Of a DNA stretch of 64,000 nucleotides, positions 43,037-52,248 are shown piece after piece (position 1 is the stretch's first letter; every line of letters starts with the position of its first letter). The notes below the pieces were generated by a model. It was not told the DNA's origin. It ran no database searches and worked only from the letters and a program-made list of their open reading frames with translations. Source of the stretch: JAJPKK01 sp035311445 (GTDB lineage: Bacteria; Pseudomonadota; Alphaproteobacteria; Rhizobiales; Xanthobacteraceae). The position numbers and the translations under genes are program-made. The stretch spans positions 37,026 to 101,025 of the forward strand of contig DATGCX010000393.1 of assembly GCA_035311445.1 (NCBI GenBank), in the 5' to 3' direction.

Positions 43037-44032
43037 ATGCGCCTTTCTCCCGATCTTCCGCCCGACCTCAAGGCGGGACTCGATAGGCTCGCCCACGGTA
43101 TGTCGCGGAAGGCCATCGCTGAGCGCGCGGCGGCGCAATCACGGAATTACCGGGCGGGCGGTGGATCACAGAGGATCGCGACTGCCGATGATGTTCTTGC
43201 CTACGCCCTTACCCGTCTGCCTGCCACCTACGCGGCTACGGCGGCGGTTCTCAATGCCATCGGCGAGACGCTGCCGACGTTCCGGCCGCGCAGCATGCTG
43301 GACGTCGGCGCCGGACCTGGAACGGTCGCGTTTGCGGCGGCCGTGGCATTTGAAACGCTCGTTGATATTCGCCTCATCGATGGCAATGCCGGGTTGCGGG
43401 AATTGGCGCTGATGCTGATGAACGAAGCGGACCGCGAAGTGCTGCGCCAGGCAGCCGGTGGACAATCTTACCAGCATGGCGACGCGGTCATGCTGCTTGC
43501 CGGGACGCAACCCGCCGACCTTGTGGTCGCTAGCTATGTGGCCTGCGAAATTAGACCCGATGCGCTCACGCGCTTCACGCAGCTGCTCTGGGAGGCGACC
43601 GCCGGCGCGCTCGTGATCATCGAGCCCGGCACGCCGCAAGGCTATGGGCGCGTGCTGCGCATGCGCAACGAATTGATTGCGACCGGCGCACATCTGGCAG
43701 CGCCGTGCCCGCATGGGAATCCGTGTCCGCTGCGGCCCCCTGACTGGTGCCATTTCGCCCAACGGCTGCCGCGTTCACGCGATCACCGGCGTATCAAGGG
43801 CGCCGACGTACCTTTCGAGGACGAGAAATTCTCCTATGTGGTGCTCTCACGTGACAAGCCGCGACCCATTGATGCCCGCGTGCTGGCGCCGCCGAAAATC
43901 ACGAAAGCGACCATTACGGCGAAGCTGTGCGTCGAAGGCGGTGTCGTGATGGACGTGGCGTCGCGTCGCGATGCGGACACCTATCGGCGACGCAAATCGT
44001 GGCGATGGGGCGACAGCGTGCTACGCGAATGA
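43037..44032 (+). CDS. Rsm22-like methyltransferase
   Basis: This 331-residue protein has the Rsm22/mitochondrial small-subunit assembly layout. The N-terminal helical part has a RNYRAGGG motif, then SAM motif I MLDVGAGPGTVAFAAAVAF. A late cysteine set PCPHGNPCPLRPPDWCHFAQR is typical of this family and probably binds a metal cluster. The C-terminal part ends RRRKSWRWGDSV. It probably modifies or helps assemble the small ribosomal subunit. ATG 43037 begins the conserved MRLSPDLPPDL. Confidence 0.85.
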   Translation: MRLSPDLPPDLKAGLDRLAHGMSRKAIAERAAAQSRNYRAGGGSQRIATADDVLAYALTRLPATYAATAAVLNAIGETLPTFRPRSMLDVGAGPGTVAFAAAVAFETLVDIRLIDGNAGLRELALMLMNEADREVLRQAAGGQSYQHGDAVMLLAGTQPADLVVASYVACEIRPDALTRFTQLLWEATAGALVIIEPGTPQGYGRVLRMRNELIATGAHLAAPCPHGNPCPLRPPDWCHFAQRLPRSRDHRRIKGADVPFEDEKFSYVVLSRDKPRPIDARVLAPPKITKATITAKLCVEGGVVMDVASRRDADTYRRRKSWRWGDSVLRE

Positions 44033-44122
44033 ATGGCGAATCGAACATCCCGATCATCCACGCGACAAAATAGGGGGCGATTTTCGGGCCGGCTCCCGCT
44101 ATATCTGACGGCGGGTCGCATG

Positions 44123-44194
44123 GTAGGGCGGATTAGCACAGCGTAATCCGTCGCTCGATGATCGGAGCGACGGGTTAAAGCGAACCCGCCCTAC
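44123..44194. repeat. Palindromic repeat, 'GTAGGGCGGATTAGC' type
   Basis: It opens GTAGGGCGGATTAGCACAGC and closes GCGAACCCGCCCTAC, with GTAATCCGTCGC facing GCGACGGGTTA. A decayed relative lies at 53970-54035. It stands between the Rsm22-like gene and lemA. Confidence 0.8.
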
Positions 44195-44278
44195 GATTGC
44201 GTCAGTCCGGGAGATGCGACCGTTGCCTCTGGTTCGCTTCGACTGGCCTCGGGCGCAAAAATCACTCAGGAGCAAAGC

Positions 44279-44842
44279 ATGTCTACCACCGGCTGGGTCG
44301 TCCTCGGCATCATTGCCGTTATCGTGGTTTGGGCCATCAGCATCTACAACGGTCTCGTCGCCATGGGGCAGCGGGTGAGCCAGGCGTTTGCGGATATCGA
44401 CGTTCAATTGCGCCAGCGCCACGATCTCATCCCCAACCTCGTCGAGACCGTGAAGGGCTACGCGGCCCACGAGCGCGGCACCCTCGAAGCCGTCATCCAG
44501 GCCCGCAATGCCGCCATGACGGCGCAGGGCCCGCAGGCGCAGGCCGCCGCCGAGCAGCAGCTCAGCGGAACGCTTGGCCGGCTGATCGCGTTGTCGGAGG
44601 CATACCCGGACCTCAAGGCGAACGCGAACTTCCAGCAGTTGCAGGCCCAGCTCACCGATATCGAAAACAAACTGGCCGCCGCCCGGCGTTTCTTCAACAA
44701 CGCGGTGAGCGAATACAATGCCCGCATCCAGCAGTTCCCAGCGGCGCTGTTCGCGGCCTCGCTCGGCTTCACGTCGAAGCCATTCTTCGATCTCGGGGAG
44801 GAGCGCAAGACCATCACAGAGGCGCCGCAGGTGAAATTCTGA
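44279..44842 (+). CDS. LemA family protein
   Basis: This 187-residue protein has an N-terminal membrane helix (WVVLGIIAVIVVWAISIYNG) and a helical bundle. The LemA signature reads LVAMGQRVSQAFADIDVQLRQ, then RHDLIPNLVETVKGYAAHE, and it ends in the usual region FNNAVSEYNARIQQFPA. AGGAG precedes the ATG. The next gene encodes an M48 peptidase, the usual LemA neighbour. The role of the pair is not settled. Confidence 0.93.
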   Translation: MSTTGWVVLGIIAVIVVWAISIYNGLVAMGQRVSQAFADIDVQLRQRHDLIPNLVETVKGYAAHERGTLEAVIQARNAAMTAQGPQAQAAAEQQLSGTLGRLIALSEAYPDLKANANFQQLQAQLTDIENKLAAARRFFNNAVSEYNARIQQFPAALFAASLGFTSKPFFDLGEERKTITEAPQVKF

Positions 44843-44857
44843 CCACAGGCGCGAATC

Positions 44858-46099
44858 ATGGCAGCCTACGGGCTTTACAGCCACATCGAATCCAACAAGC
44901 GCCGTTCGATCGCGCTGCTGGTCGGACTGTTCGGACTCGTCTACCTGCTGGTCTATGCCGGCGCGCTGGCCGGCGAAGCAATGTCCTATAGCGCTTCGCT
45001 GCAATACCTTGCGCGCAAGGCGTGGGAGGATCTCGTCGCCGCCGCGCCGTTCGCGACCATCGGCACTGCCGCCTGGATCGTGATCGCGTATTATTTCCAT
45101 CAGGCGATGATCGACGCTTTGACCGGCGGGCGCGAAGTGAGCCGCACCGAGGAGCCGCGCCTCTATAACCTCCTTGAAAACCTCTGCATCTCGCGCGGCA
45201 TCACCATGCCCAAGCTCAAGGTGATGGAGAGCGATGCGCTCAATGCCTTCGCGACCGGCATGAACGAGAAGCAGTATGCCATCACAGTGACGACCGCTCT
45301 GCTTGCCTATCTTGACGACGCCGAGCTTGAGGCGGTGCTTGGTCACGAGCTGACCCACATCCGCAACGGCGATGTGCGCATGCTGGTCATTGCCGTGATC
45401 ATCGCGGGCGTGATCGCGTTCTTTGCCGAGATGTTTTTCCGGATGTGGTTCTACGGCGGCTTCCGTTCGCGACGATCAAGTGACGGCGACAGCGAGCGCG
45501 GCAGGGGCGGGAATTTCATCGCCGTCGTGATCGCGGTCGCGCTGGTCGGCATCGCCTGGCTGCTCTCCAGCGTGATCCGGCTCGCGTTGTCGCGCACGCG
45601 CGAGTTTCTTGCCGACGCGGGCTCCGTCGAACTCACAAAAAATCCAGATGCCATGATCTTGGCGCTGCGCAAGATCGAAGGGCGCGGCGAACTTCACGGC
45701 GCGACCTCGGCCGTGATGGAAATGTGCGTCGACAATCCGCGCGAGGAATTCACGGACCTGTTTTCCACCCACCCACCGATCGAGAAGCGCATCAAGGTGC
45801 TGGTCGAGGTGATGGGCGGACACGACCCCGGCCCGTTGGCGCAGCCAGGCCCGGAGGAGGCGCAGACGGACGGCGAGGCACAAGGACAAGCCGCGCCGCA
45901 CGAGGCGCAGGCGGGCCGGTGGGGTAGCGCAGCTGATCAGCCGCCGCAGCCTGGCGCGCCATGGGGACAGCCTGCACCGGAGCCCACATCACAGCGGCCG
46001 TTCCTGCCGGATCGACCGCCGATTGATCTCGACACCCCGCCGGCAGCGCCGACGAGCAATGACAAACCTGACGGGCCATGGGGTAAACCGGGGCGTTGA
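44858..46099 (+). CDS. M48 membrane metallopeptidase with Pro/Gln-rich tail
   Basis: This 413-residue inner-membrane protease has four hydrophobic segments. The zinc motif is HELTH (His163-Glu164...His167) in LGHELTHIRNGD, and the third ligand lies in the later EFLADAGSVELT. The M48 core ends near STHPPIEKRIKVLVEVMGG at about residue 325. The last ~80 residues are a Pro/Gln/Ala-rich tail (DGEAQGQAAPHEAQAG and similar) not seen in HtpX itself. Cotranscription with lemA is likely, as 15 bases separate the two. Confidence 0.9.
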   Translation: MAAYGLYSHIESNKRRSIALLVGLFGLVYLLVYAGALAGEAMSYSASLQYLARKAWEDLVAAAPFATIGTAAWIVIAYYFHQAMIDALTGGREVSRTEEPRLYNLLENLCISRGITMPKLKVMESDALNAFATGMNEKQYAITVTTALLAYLDDAELEAVLGHELTHIRNGDVRMLVIAVIIAGVIAFFAEMFFRMWFYGGFRSRRSSDGDSERGRGGNFIAVVIAVALVGIAWLLSSVIRLALSRTREFLADAGSVELTKNPDAMILALRKIEGRGELHGATSAVMEMCVDNPREEFTDLFSTHPPIEKRIKVLVEVMGGHDPGPLAQPGPEEAQTDGEAQGQAAPHEAQAGRWGSAADQPPQPGAPWGQPAPEPTSQRPFLPDRPPIDLDTPPAAPTSNDKPDGPWGKPGR

Positions 46100-46117
46100 T
46101 GCGGCATCGTCCAGTTA

Positions 46118-47317
46118 TCAGAGCGGATCCCGGTGCGCGGCCCACCGCCCCACATCCTCGAACACCGGCATCGCGCGGTCGATCATGTCGTCCGACGCGG
46201 TCAGACTGATGCGGAAGTAGTCGGGTGTATTCATGATGGCGCCGGGCATGACGAAGAGATCGCGATCGGCGAGCGCGTTCCACAAGTGCTCGGGATCGCC
46301 CTTCGGCCACCTGCTCCAGAGATAAAACGTCCCCTCGGGCGCCAATACGTCGTAGCCGGACCTTGCAAGCACTGCGGTAAGCCGGTCGCGACGTCGCGCC
46401 AGCACCTTCTGGTCGATCGAAAGGTTTTCGAGGTCAGGCACCGCGTATTGCATCACGGCGCTGGGAAAGCACCAGCCGAGCGACATCTGAGCGGAAAATA
46501 CGGCGCCGCAGAGCGCTTTCCGTTCCGCTGTAGGCATCAGCGGCGAGATCGCCAGATAGCCGAGCCGTTGGCCGGGTATGAGTAGAACCTTGCCGTAGCT
46601 ATAGGAGATCAGCGTCCACGGATACAGCTTCGCCGGACTGGTGAAGTCGCGCCCATCGAAGCGCAACCGTCGATACGGCTCGTCCGACAGCAGGAATATG
46701 CGATGGCCGATCCTGGCCGAGGCGCGTTCGAGCAGTTCAGCGAGCTGCCGCAATGTTTCATGATTGTAAATCCGCCCGGTCGGATTGTGCGGCGTGTTGA
46801 CGATCACCATCCGGGTCCGGGGGCCGATTGCCGCCTCGATGGCCCCGAAATCAAGATCAAATAGTGGCGGCTTGAGTCTGACCTTGCGCGGCACAGCATC
46901 CGCAGCGAGCAGCATTGGCTCGTAGCAGAACCACGCCGGTTCGGAGAAGACGACTTCATCGCCCGCATCCAGGATCAAGCGGAACGCCACAGCTATGGCC
47001 GCGAAGGCGCCAGCGGTGAGCGCGATGTCGGCCGGCATGAAGGCCAGGTCAAGTTCCTGCCCGACCTGCTCGGCGAGAAATTCCTGCGCGTGCGGATCGC
47101 TTGTCTTATAGGCAAACCAGTTTTCGTTGCGCGGCATCGCGCGCTTGCGGAGCGCTGAGACGATCCCGTCGAGTGGCATTTCGTGCGGATTGCCGAAGGT
47201 GAAATCGCAGACGCCGGCTTCGAGCCGCCGCGCGCCATACCGCGAGTCAAAGTAGAAACGCGTCAGGGCGGCGAACGCGGCATCTGCAGCCCTGATGCGC
47301 GCTGACACTACAGACAT
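46118..47317 (-). CDS. Class I/II PLP-dependent aminotransferase
   Basis: This 399-residue fold type I enzyme is complete. PLP-binding landmarks are VNTPHNPTGRIY (residues 173-184), LSDEPYRRLRF with Asp212, the Schiff-base lysine Lys243 in ISYSYGKVLLIPGQRLG, and a late arginine in PDYFRISLT. Substrate class cannot be read with confidence; the group includes aspartate and branched or aromatic aminotransferases. It lies 29 bases after the cysK gene on the same strand, so the two are probably cotranscribed. Confidence 0.88.
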   Translation of the reverse strand: MSVVSARIRAADAAFAALTRFYFDSRYGARRLEAGVCDFTFGNPHEMPLDGIVSALRKRAMPRNENWFAYKTSDPHAQEFLAEQVGQELDLAFMPADIALTAGAFAAIAVAFRLILDAGDEVVFSEPAWFCYEPMLLAADAVPRKVRLKPPLFDLDFGAIEAAIGPRTRMVIVNTPHNPTGRIYNHETLRQLAELLERASARIGHRIFLLSDEPYRRLRFDGRDFTSPAKLYPWTLISYSYGKVLLIPGQRLGYLAISPLMPTAERKALCGAVFSAQMSLGWCFPSAVMQYAVPDLENLSIDQKVLARRRDRLTAVLARSGYDVLAPEGTFYLWSRWPKGDPEHLWNALADRDLFVMPGAIMNTPDYFRISLTASDDMIDRAMPVFEDVGRWAAHRDPL

Positions 47318-47346
47318 TATGGTCGCGGCCCGCGTGCCACAACGGA

Positions 47347-48396
47347 TCAGGCGCCGAACTGCGCAGCCGGCGTCGAGCGCGAAATCGCCATCTCCTCTTC
47401 ATTCATGTCGGCGGGGATATCCGCGAACAGCGGCGTGCTCAAATAGCGTTCACCGGTGTCGGGCAACATGCAGAGAATCGTCGCGCCTTTCGGAGCGTCG
47501 GTGCAGACGCGCAGGGCACCCGCAAAGGTGCCACCGGCCGTGATGCCAACAAAGATCCCTTCCTTCTGAGCCAGTTCGCGGCTCCACCGCAACGCTTCAG
47601 CATTGGGGATCGGTAGAAGACGATGGATGACGCCCGTGTCGACCGCATCCGCCGTGAGCTTCGGGATGAAATCCGGAGTCCAGCCCTGCATCGGGTGCGG
47701 CTTGAACGAGGGGTGGGCCACCACAGGCGAGCCGTCAGGGTTCCGCTGCTGCGCGATCCCACTGCCCAAAAGCTGAGCGTCCTCGGGTTCGCAGACGATG
47801 ACCTTCGTTTCGGGCCTCTCTTTCGCCAATACCCGTGCCACGCCTTTGAGCGTGCCGCCCGTGCCATAGCCCGTGACCCAGAAGTCGAGCGGTTCGCCCT
47901 TGAAGTCTTCGAGGATCTCCACCGCAGTCGTCCGTGAATGAAAGTCGGGATTGGCCTCATTCTCGAACTGGCGGGTCAGGAACCAGCCGTGTGTTTTGGC
48001 CAGCTCAATGGCTTTTGTGACCATTCCCATTCCACGCTGCGCCGCTGGCGTGAGCACCACCTTGGCGCCGAGAAAACGCATCAGCCTGCGGCGCTCGACA
48101 CTGAAGGTCTCGGCCATGGTCACGACCAGCGGGTAGCCCCTTTGGGCGCACACCATTGCGAGACCGATACCGGTGTTGCCGCTCGTGGCCTCGATGACGG
48201 TTTGCCCGGGCTTCAATTCTCCCGAGCGCTCCGCTGCCTCGATGACACCGAGCGCAAGGCGGTCCTTGACCGAGCCCAACGGATTGAACGCTTCGATCTT
48301 GACGTAGAGATTTACGTCTGGAGGAGCGAGCCTGTTGATCCGCACAACTGGCGTATTGCCCACCGTTTCAAGAATGTTTTTGAAGCGGCGTCCCAT
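47347..48396 (-). CDS. cysK: Cysteine synthase (O-acetylserine sulfhydrylase) family
   Basis: This 349-residue PLP enzyme makes cysteine from O-acetylserine and sulfide, or is a close relative. The PLP lysine is Lys44 in FNPLGSVKDRLALG, TSGNTGIG follows at 71-78, and GTGGTLKGVAR is the phosphate loop. The C-terminal extension after GERYLSTPLF (about 20 residues, MNEEEMAISRSTPA) is seen in some alphaproteobacterial homologues. ATG 48396 is preceded by GGAGA and is preferred to the upstream frame. A cystathionine beta-synthase-like role is not excluded. Confidence 0.88.
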   Translation of the reverse strand: MGRRFKNILETVGNTPVVRINRLAPPDVNLYVKIEAFNPLGSVKDRLALGVIEAAERSGELKPGQTVIEATSGNTGIGLAMVCAQRGYPLVVTMAETFSVERRRLMRFLGAKVVLTPAAQRGMGMVTKAIELAKTHGWFLTRQFENEANPDFHSRTTAVEILEDFKGEPLDFWVTGYGTGGTLKGVARVLAKERPETKVIVCEPEDAQLLGSGIAQQRNPDGSPVVAHPSFKPHPMQGWTPDFIPKLTADAVDTGVIHRLLPIPNAEALRWSRELAQKEGIFVGITAGGTFAGALRVCTDAPKGATILCMLPDTGERYLSTPLFADIPADMNEEEMAISRSTPAAQFGA

Positions 48397-48729
48397 AAGT
48401 GTTCTCCATCGGCTCGGTGATATCGAAATGCGGTCTCGCACCGCTCCTTAGATGGAGAGCGGGTGGCAGGTCAACCAAATACGGCGTTACGGTGGACTGT
48501 TCCGCGCGGGATATCGTGCAGCAAAGGGGTGCTTCGATAAGTCCAGTCGTCGCGCGACAAGCGAATAGGTTGCTCCCTCTCCGCGCTTGCGGGGAGAGGG
48601 GTGGGGTGAGGGGCCTTTCCACAAGCTCTCGCGGAGAAGCCCCCTCACCCGGAATGAGCGCGTAAGACGCGCTCATTCCAACCTCTCCCCGCAAGCGGGG
48701 AGAGGTTAAGAAGCCCCACCGACTCAGCG
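48397..48729. repeat. Palindromic repeat region, 'CTCTCCCCGCAAGCGGGGAG' type
   Basis: At 48571-48715, CTCCCTCTCCGCGC and GCGGGGAGAGGG face CCTCTCCCCGCAAGC and GGGGAGAGG. The inner arms are GTGAGGGGCC and CCCCTCACCC, and GAATGAGCGCG faces CGCGCTCATTC. The remaining bases up to cysK hold no gene. Confidence 0.75.
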
Positions 48730-50181
48730 TCACAACGGAATCAACCCGATCGCTTTCTTTAGGTTGTTGTAGGGTTTCGCTCCAGAGCCGTGCGCGGGGG
48801 CGATCGTCTTCACGTCGAGATTGTTCATCGTGATAACGCGGTAGAGGTCGATCATCTGCTCCGGCGTGCGCGCCGGATCCCTCGGGTCGTCGCCGGCCGG
48901 CGGATTGTATCCGTCGCCGTAATACAGCAGCCCTTCCTTCGGCATGAACACCAGCAGGTTGGCGACGTTATGGCTGGTGCCCTTCATGTGGTAGATTTCC
49001 AACGTTCTGGTTCCGTCGGTCATTACCTTTTTGTCGCTTACGGTTTCGAAAGCCGCGGGCTTGGGTGATTTCGATAGAAGGTCGGGTGCGATCGTCCGCG
49101 GTCTTGCCCACACTTTTTCAAAGAACGGCTTGTTCAGTTCGTGGGTGACGACGGTCACGCCTTTCGCCACATAGGTGCGAAGTCCGCCCGCATGGTCGTA
49201 ATGCGCATGCGTATTGATGACATAGCGGATTGGCTTGTTCGGGATGACCTTGGCGATTTCGTCGATAACCGCCAGCGAGCGCGCTTCGCTGCCGATGCCT
49301 TCGACGACCGCGACATGATCGTTGAATTCGACCGCCCAGTTGCGCGCATTGGGCGTGCCGAAGTACCACACGCCATCCGCGAGCTTATCTACCGTCACCC
49401 CGGGCCTGGCCGGCGGGACGGCGGCCTCTCGGACGTTGGCCGGCACATCGATCGTCACGGCGGCATTGGGCTTAACCTCGCTGACCGTGATGTCGAGCGT
49501 CGGGTGGCCATCCTCCATCTGCACGATGTGCCGCGGGAATTTCATTCCACCGAAATCAGCATAATCGGTGTACGCGATCTCGATCGGATAATCGCCGATC
49601 ACTTCGTTGGTCGACAGGTAGCTCACCTTTTCAATCAGGTTCTGCGCGTTGAGTGTCGCCCTGACCTCTCTGCCGTCGAGGCTGAAAGTCGCGGTGTTGC
49701 CGTCAACGCGCGCGCCATTGGCCATGGCGGCCTTGATCACGCCGTGCGGCGTGGCCCATAATTGGTGCAGACGATCGCCGACGGCGCCGGCGTTGGGGAT
49801 CGCCTGGTTGCCAGCTTCCTGCCAGGCAAATTTGCCGCTCACAACCGAAACCGTACGCTGGTCCGCCCCAACTGCCTGCGCCCCGCCGCCGCGCGGTGGG
49901 TGCTCCCCTTGCGAACGTACCTGAACGAGCCGCATCGCCGGCGTCTGGTAGTTGATGGCAGCGCTGTAGGTGCGCTGTATGAAGCGCGGCCAGTGCCCGC
50001 CTGGCTCGAAGGCCTGCCCAAAGCTGAAGAAATCGCCGCTGCCCGTGTACACGATCGAATTCAAGCTCACGGCACCCATAGCTTCGGCAGCCGCCGCGAG
50101 TCCGGTCTTCTGCTGTGCATGGCTCGGTATAGACAGAGCGACAGCCAATCCAGCAATCGCTATCTGGTGCATCCGCATCAT
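48730..50181 (-). CDS. Exported metallo-beta-lactamase-fold hydrolase
   Basis: This 483-residue protein has a signal peptide (HQIAIAGLAVALSIPSHA). An N-terminal beta-rich domain of about 240 residues (TYSAAINYQTPAMRLVQVRS, later VIGDYPIEIAYTDYADFGG) precedes an MBL domain whose zinc motif is HAHYDHAGG near residue 325. Later ligands are in GTSHNVANLLVF and APAHGSG. It probably cleaves an ester, lactone or thioester in the periplasm. It is the last gene of a set with the YVTN propeller and c-type cytochrome genes. Confidence 0.85.
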   Translation of the reverse strand: MMRMHQIAIAGLAVALSIPSHAQQKTGLAAAAEAMGAVSLNSIVYTGSGDFFSFGQAFEPGGHWPRFIQRTYSAAINYQTPAMRLVQVRSQGEHPPRGGGAQAVGADQRTVSVVSGKFAWQEAGNQAIPNAGAVGDRLHQLWATPHGVIKAAMANGARVDGNTATFSLDGREVRATLNAQNLIEKVSYLSTNEVIGDYPIEIAYTDYADFGGMKFPRHIVQMEDGHPTLDITVSEVKPNAAVTIDVPANVREAAVPPARPGVTVDKLADGVWYFGTPNARNWAVEFNDHVAVVEGIGSEARSLAVIDEIAKVIPNKPIRYVINTHAHYDHAGGLRTYVAKGVTVVTHELNKPFFEKVWARPRTIAPDLLSKSPKPAAFETVSDKKVMTDGTRTLEIYHMKGTSHNVANLLVFMPKEGLLYYGDGYNPPAGDDPRDPARTPEQMIDLYRVITMNNLDVKTIAPAHGSGAKPYNNLKKAIGLIPL

Positions 50182-50264
50182 CGCCTCCTTTTGGGAGATT
50201 GATCTCCTGTGGTCCGAAAGCGCAAAGCGAATTTCGACTGAGCCCGCTTTTTGCGAAACAGCTA

Positions 50265-50310
50265 CGCCGCTCCCGGGTTTCGCTGTCGCTCAACCCGGGC
50301 TGCGGTTCTT
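50265..50310. repeat. Half element of the 'CCCGGATT' palindrome
   Basis: TCCCGGGTTTCGCTG and CGCTCAACCCGGGCTGC form a hairpin that matches one end of the 53872 repeat. It lies between the MBL and YVTN genes. Confidence 0.6.
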
Positions 50311-50334
50311 ACGCTACTTCAACCTTCGGGTGAC

Positions 50335-51441
50335 CTATGGGGCCATCCAGGTGGCGTTCCGTGCCGGCGCGAACCCAACCGGGATGACAGCGACTTCCTT
50401 CATGGACGCAATGTCGACCGCCGAGACGTTGTTCGTATGTTCGTTCGCCACATAGGCCGTCTTGTTGTCAGGCGTAATCGTCAACCAGCCTGCTCCCTTT
50501 CCGCCAAGCGTAACACTGCCCAGCAGCTTCAAATCCGGGAGCGAATAAGAGTAGAGAGCGTTGTTCAGCCGGCTGTTGACCAATAGCGTTTTCTGGTCCG
50601 AGGTGACGGCGATCCCGTGGGACCCGGCAGGCGGCCCGTGCGGGTTCTGTTTGTCCGGAGCTATGTCGGGAAGCTTGATTTGATTGGTTCTTACGCGGGT
50701 TGCAAAATCCACGACCGCAAAGCCGTTAAAACCACCCAATTGGGCGTATACCTTATCGGTAGAGCCGTCGGGATTCTTCGTGATTGCCATCGGCGAGGGC
50801 GACGGACTCATGGGTAACGTCCAAGCGACCTCCTTAGTCTGCGTGTCGATCACGAACATCGAGTTCGCAGGCGGTTTGGCGCCCCTGCTGGCGCCAGCAA
50901 GCACATACTTGCCGTCCGGTGTGACGTTGAGGTCGTGGATGCCGCCCTTGAGCGGGATCGTCTTGACGTTCTCGAGCGCGACAGTGTCAATGATATCGAC
51001 GCCGCCGGTCGCATTGGCCTTGATCTGTGGAAACTCCGATACGTCGTCGTACGTAAGGGCGATCGCGACATAGATCCATCGCCCGTCGGGCGTTATGTCA
51101 ATGAGGTTGGGATTCCCGCTCAGAGGAATTCGTTTGGTCACCTGGAGCGTTTTTCCGTCGAAAACGGTGACCGTATTTTCCGCCTGCTCGCTGACGTAGA
51201 TTCGGCTGTTGTCCGGTGCCACCACGACCCCATGGGGCGCTTCGACCCCCTTGATCTCTGCCACCACCTTGTTGGTCGCAGGATTGATGATGTGGATGTT
51301 ATCACCGGCGGAGTTCGTCTGGATGACCCGCAGTTTCGAGCCCTGCGCAGCCACTACTGAACATGATACCGTACACAGAACGATCCCGGCCAAAGCCGCA
51401 AGACCGCCACGAAATGCCTGTTTGCTCGTCATCTTCGTCAT
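50335..51441 (-). CDS. Exported YVTN/YncE-type beta-propeller
   Basis: This 368-residue protein has a signal peptide (GGLAALAGIVLCTVSCSVVAA) and about seven blades of the YVTN family (IYVSEQAENTVTVFDGKTLQ; ITPDGRWIYVAIALTY; VTSDQKTLLVNSRLNNALYSY). No catalytic site is visible; such propellers often carry partners in periplasmic redox systems. It follows the c-type cytochrome gene by 77 bases on the same strand, and the MBL gene is next, so an operon of three is likely. Confidence 0.85.
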   Translation of the reverse strand: MTKMTSKQAFRGGLAALAGIVLCTVSCSVVAAQGSKLRVIQTNSAGDNIHIINPATNKVVAEIKGVEAPHGVVVAPDNSRIYVSEQAENTVTVFDGKTLQVTKRIPLSGNPNLIDITPDGRWIYVAIALTYDDVSEFPQIKANATGGVDIIDTVALENVKTIPLKGGIHDLNVTPDGKYVLAGASRGAKPPANSMFVIDTQTKEVAWTLPMSPSPSPMAITKNPDGSTDKVYAQLGGFNGFAVVDFATRVRTNQIKLPDIAPDKQNPHGPPAGSHGIAVTSDQKTLLVNSRLNNALYSYSLPDLKLLGSVTLGGKGAGWLTITPDNKTAYVANEHTNNVSAVDIASMKEVAVIPVGFAPARNATWMAP

Positions 51442-51518
51442 CCCTCTTTGCGCGAAAAGCTATCCTCCTGAGACTTGTCAGGAGGCACGTCTATCAGGAG
51501 ACAAGTCCGTAACTGCTG

Positions 51519-52001
51519 CTACTTCAGCTTCGCTCCAAGCACGAATTCTTTCAATGTCAGCCACTCAGGGTCGTTCTGGGAGTTGAATTGCTGCCCTCCC
51601 CCGTGATGGGGATCACCACCCGCCTCTTCGGCGAGCGGATGTGTGATCAGTTTGCTCCCCTCCCAGCCGGGCACAACCACCTTCTGCACCAGCTGGAAGT
51701 TCCGGCGCGACTGCTCTTCGTTCCAGGTCGCGCTCCCAGGCGAGCGCCGCACCAGATGGAACGGCGCGTTGTTGAACGTATGGCAAACGACGCATCGCGC
51801 GTGGCCAGTACGCTTGGCAAGGAAGATGGGCTCGATCTTGGCTTTGAAAAATTCGTAATCGAGCGACGGCGATGCGGTGGAGGAAGTAGGCGGCGCGGTA
51901 GAGGAAGCAGCCGGTTGGCTGCCCGCCTGCGTTACCGATCCCGCCAAGAGCAGACACGCCCCGATGACCGCGTAAGACGAGGCTCTCTTCATTCCGGGCA
52001 T
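51519..52001 (-). CDS. Small exported c-type cytochrome
   Basis: This 160-residue protein has a leader (SSYAVIGACLLLAGSVTQAG), a Thr/Ser/Pro linker, then EFFKAKIEPIFLAKRTGHARCVVCH. The haem motif CVVCH is at residues 70-74. The layout (F-x-x-x-I-E-P-I-F before CxxCH) matches the small cytochromes known from planctomycete-type proteins. A distal methionine cannot be assigned; histidines in DPHHGGG might serve. GGGAGG lies six bases before ATG 52001. It is first in the set with YVTN and MBL genes. Confidence 0.82.
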   Translation of the reverse strand: MPGMKRASSYAVIGACLLLAGSVTQAGSQPAASSTAPPTSSTASPSLDYEFFKAKIEPIFLAKRTGHARCVVCHTFNNAPFHLVRRSPGSATWNEEQSRRNFQLVQKVVVPGWEGSKLITHPLAEEAGGDPHHGGGQQFNSQNDPEWLTLKEFVLGAKLK

Positions 52002-52248
52002 TAGAAGCCTCCCACGAAATTATATGATTGGAAAATGGATTGTGTGCCTTCGCGAAAGCGCTTGTCAAGTTGCCGCATGGGGGTGCGAGGAGAATCCAGG
52101 CCTTTCGGGTCAGTCGTTACGTGCGGCATGCTGCGGCGATCGACGCCGGTCAGAACGGGACTGCGCGCTGAAGCGCTACTGTCGGCCGGTGCTGTCGCAT
52201 CGAAGAGCCACAAATGGTATATTCCGCCGGTAACGAAAGCGTAGCCAC

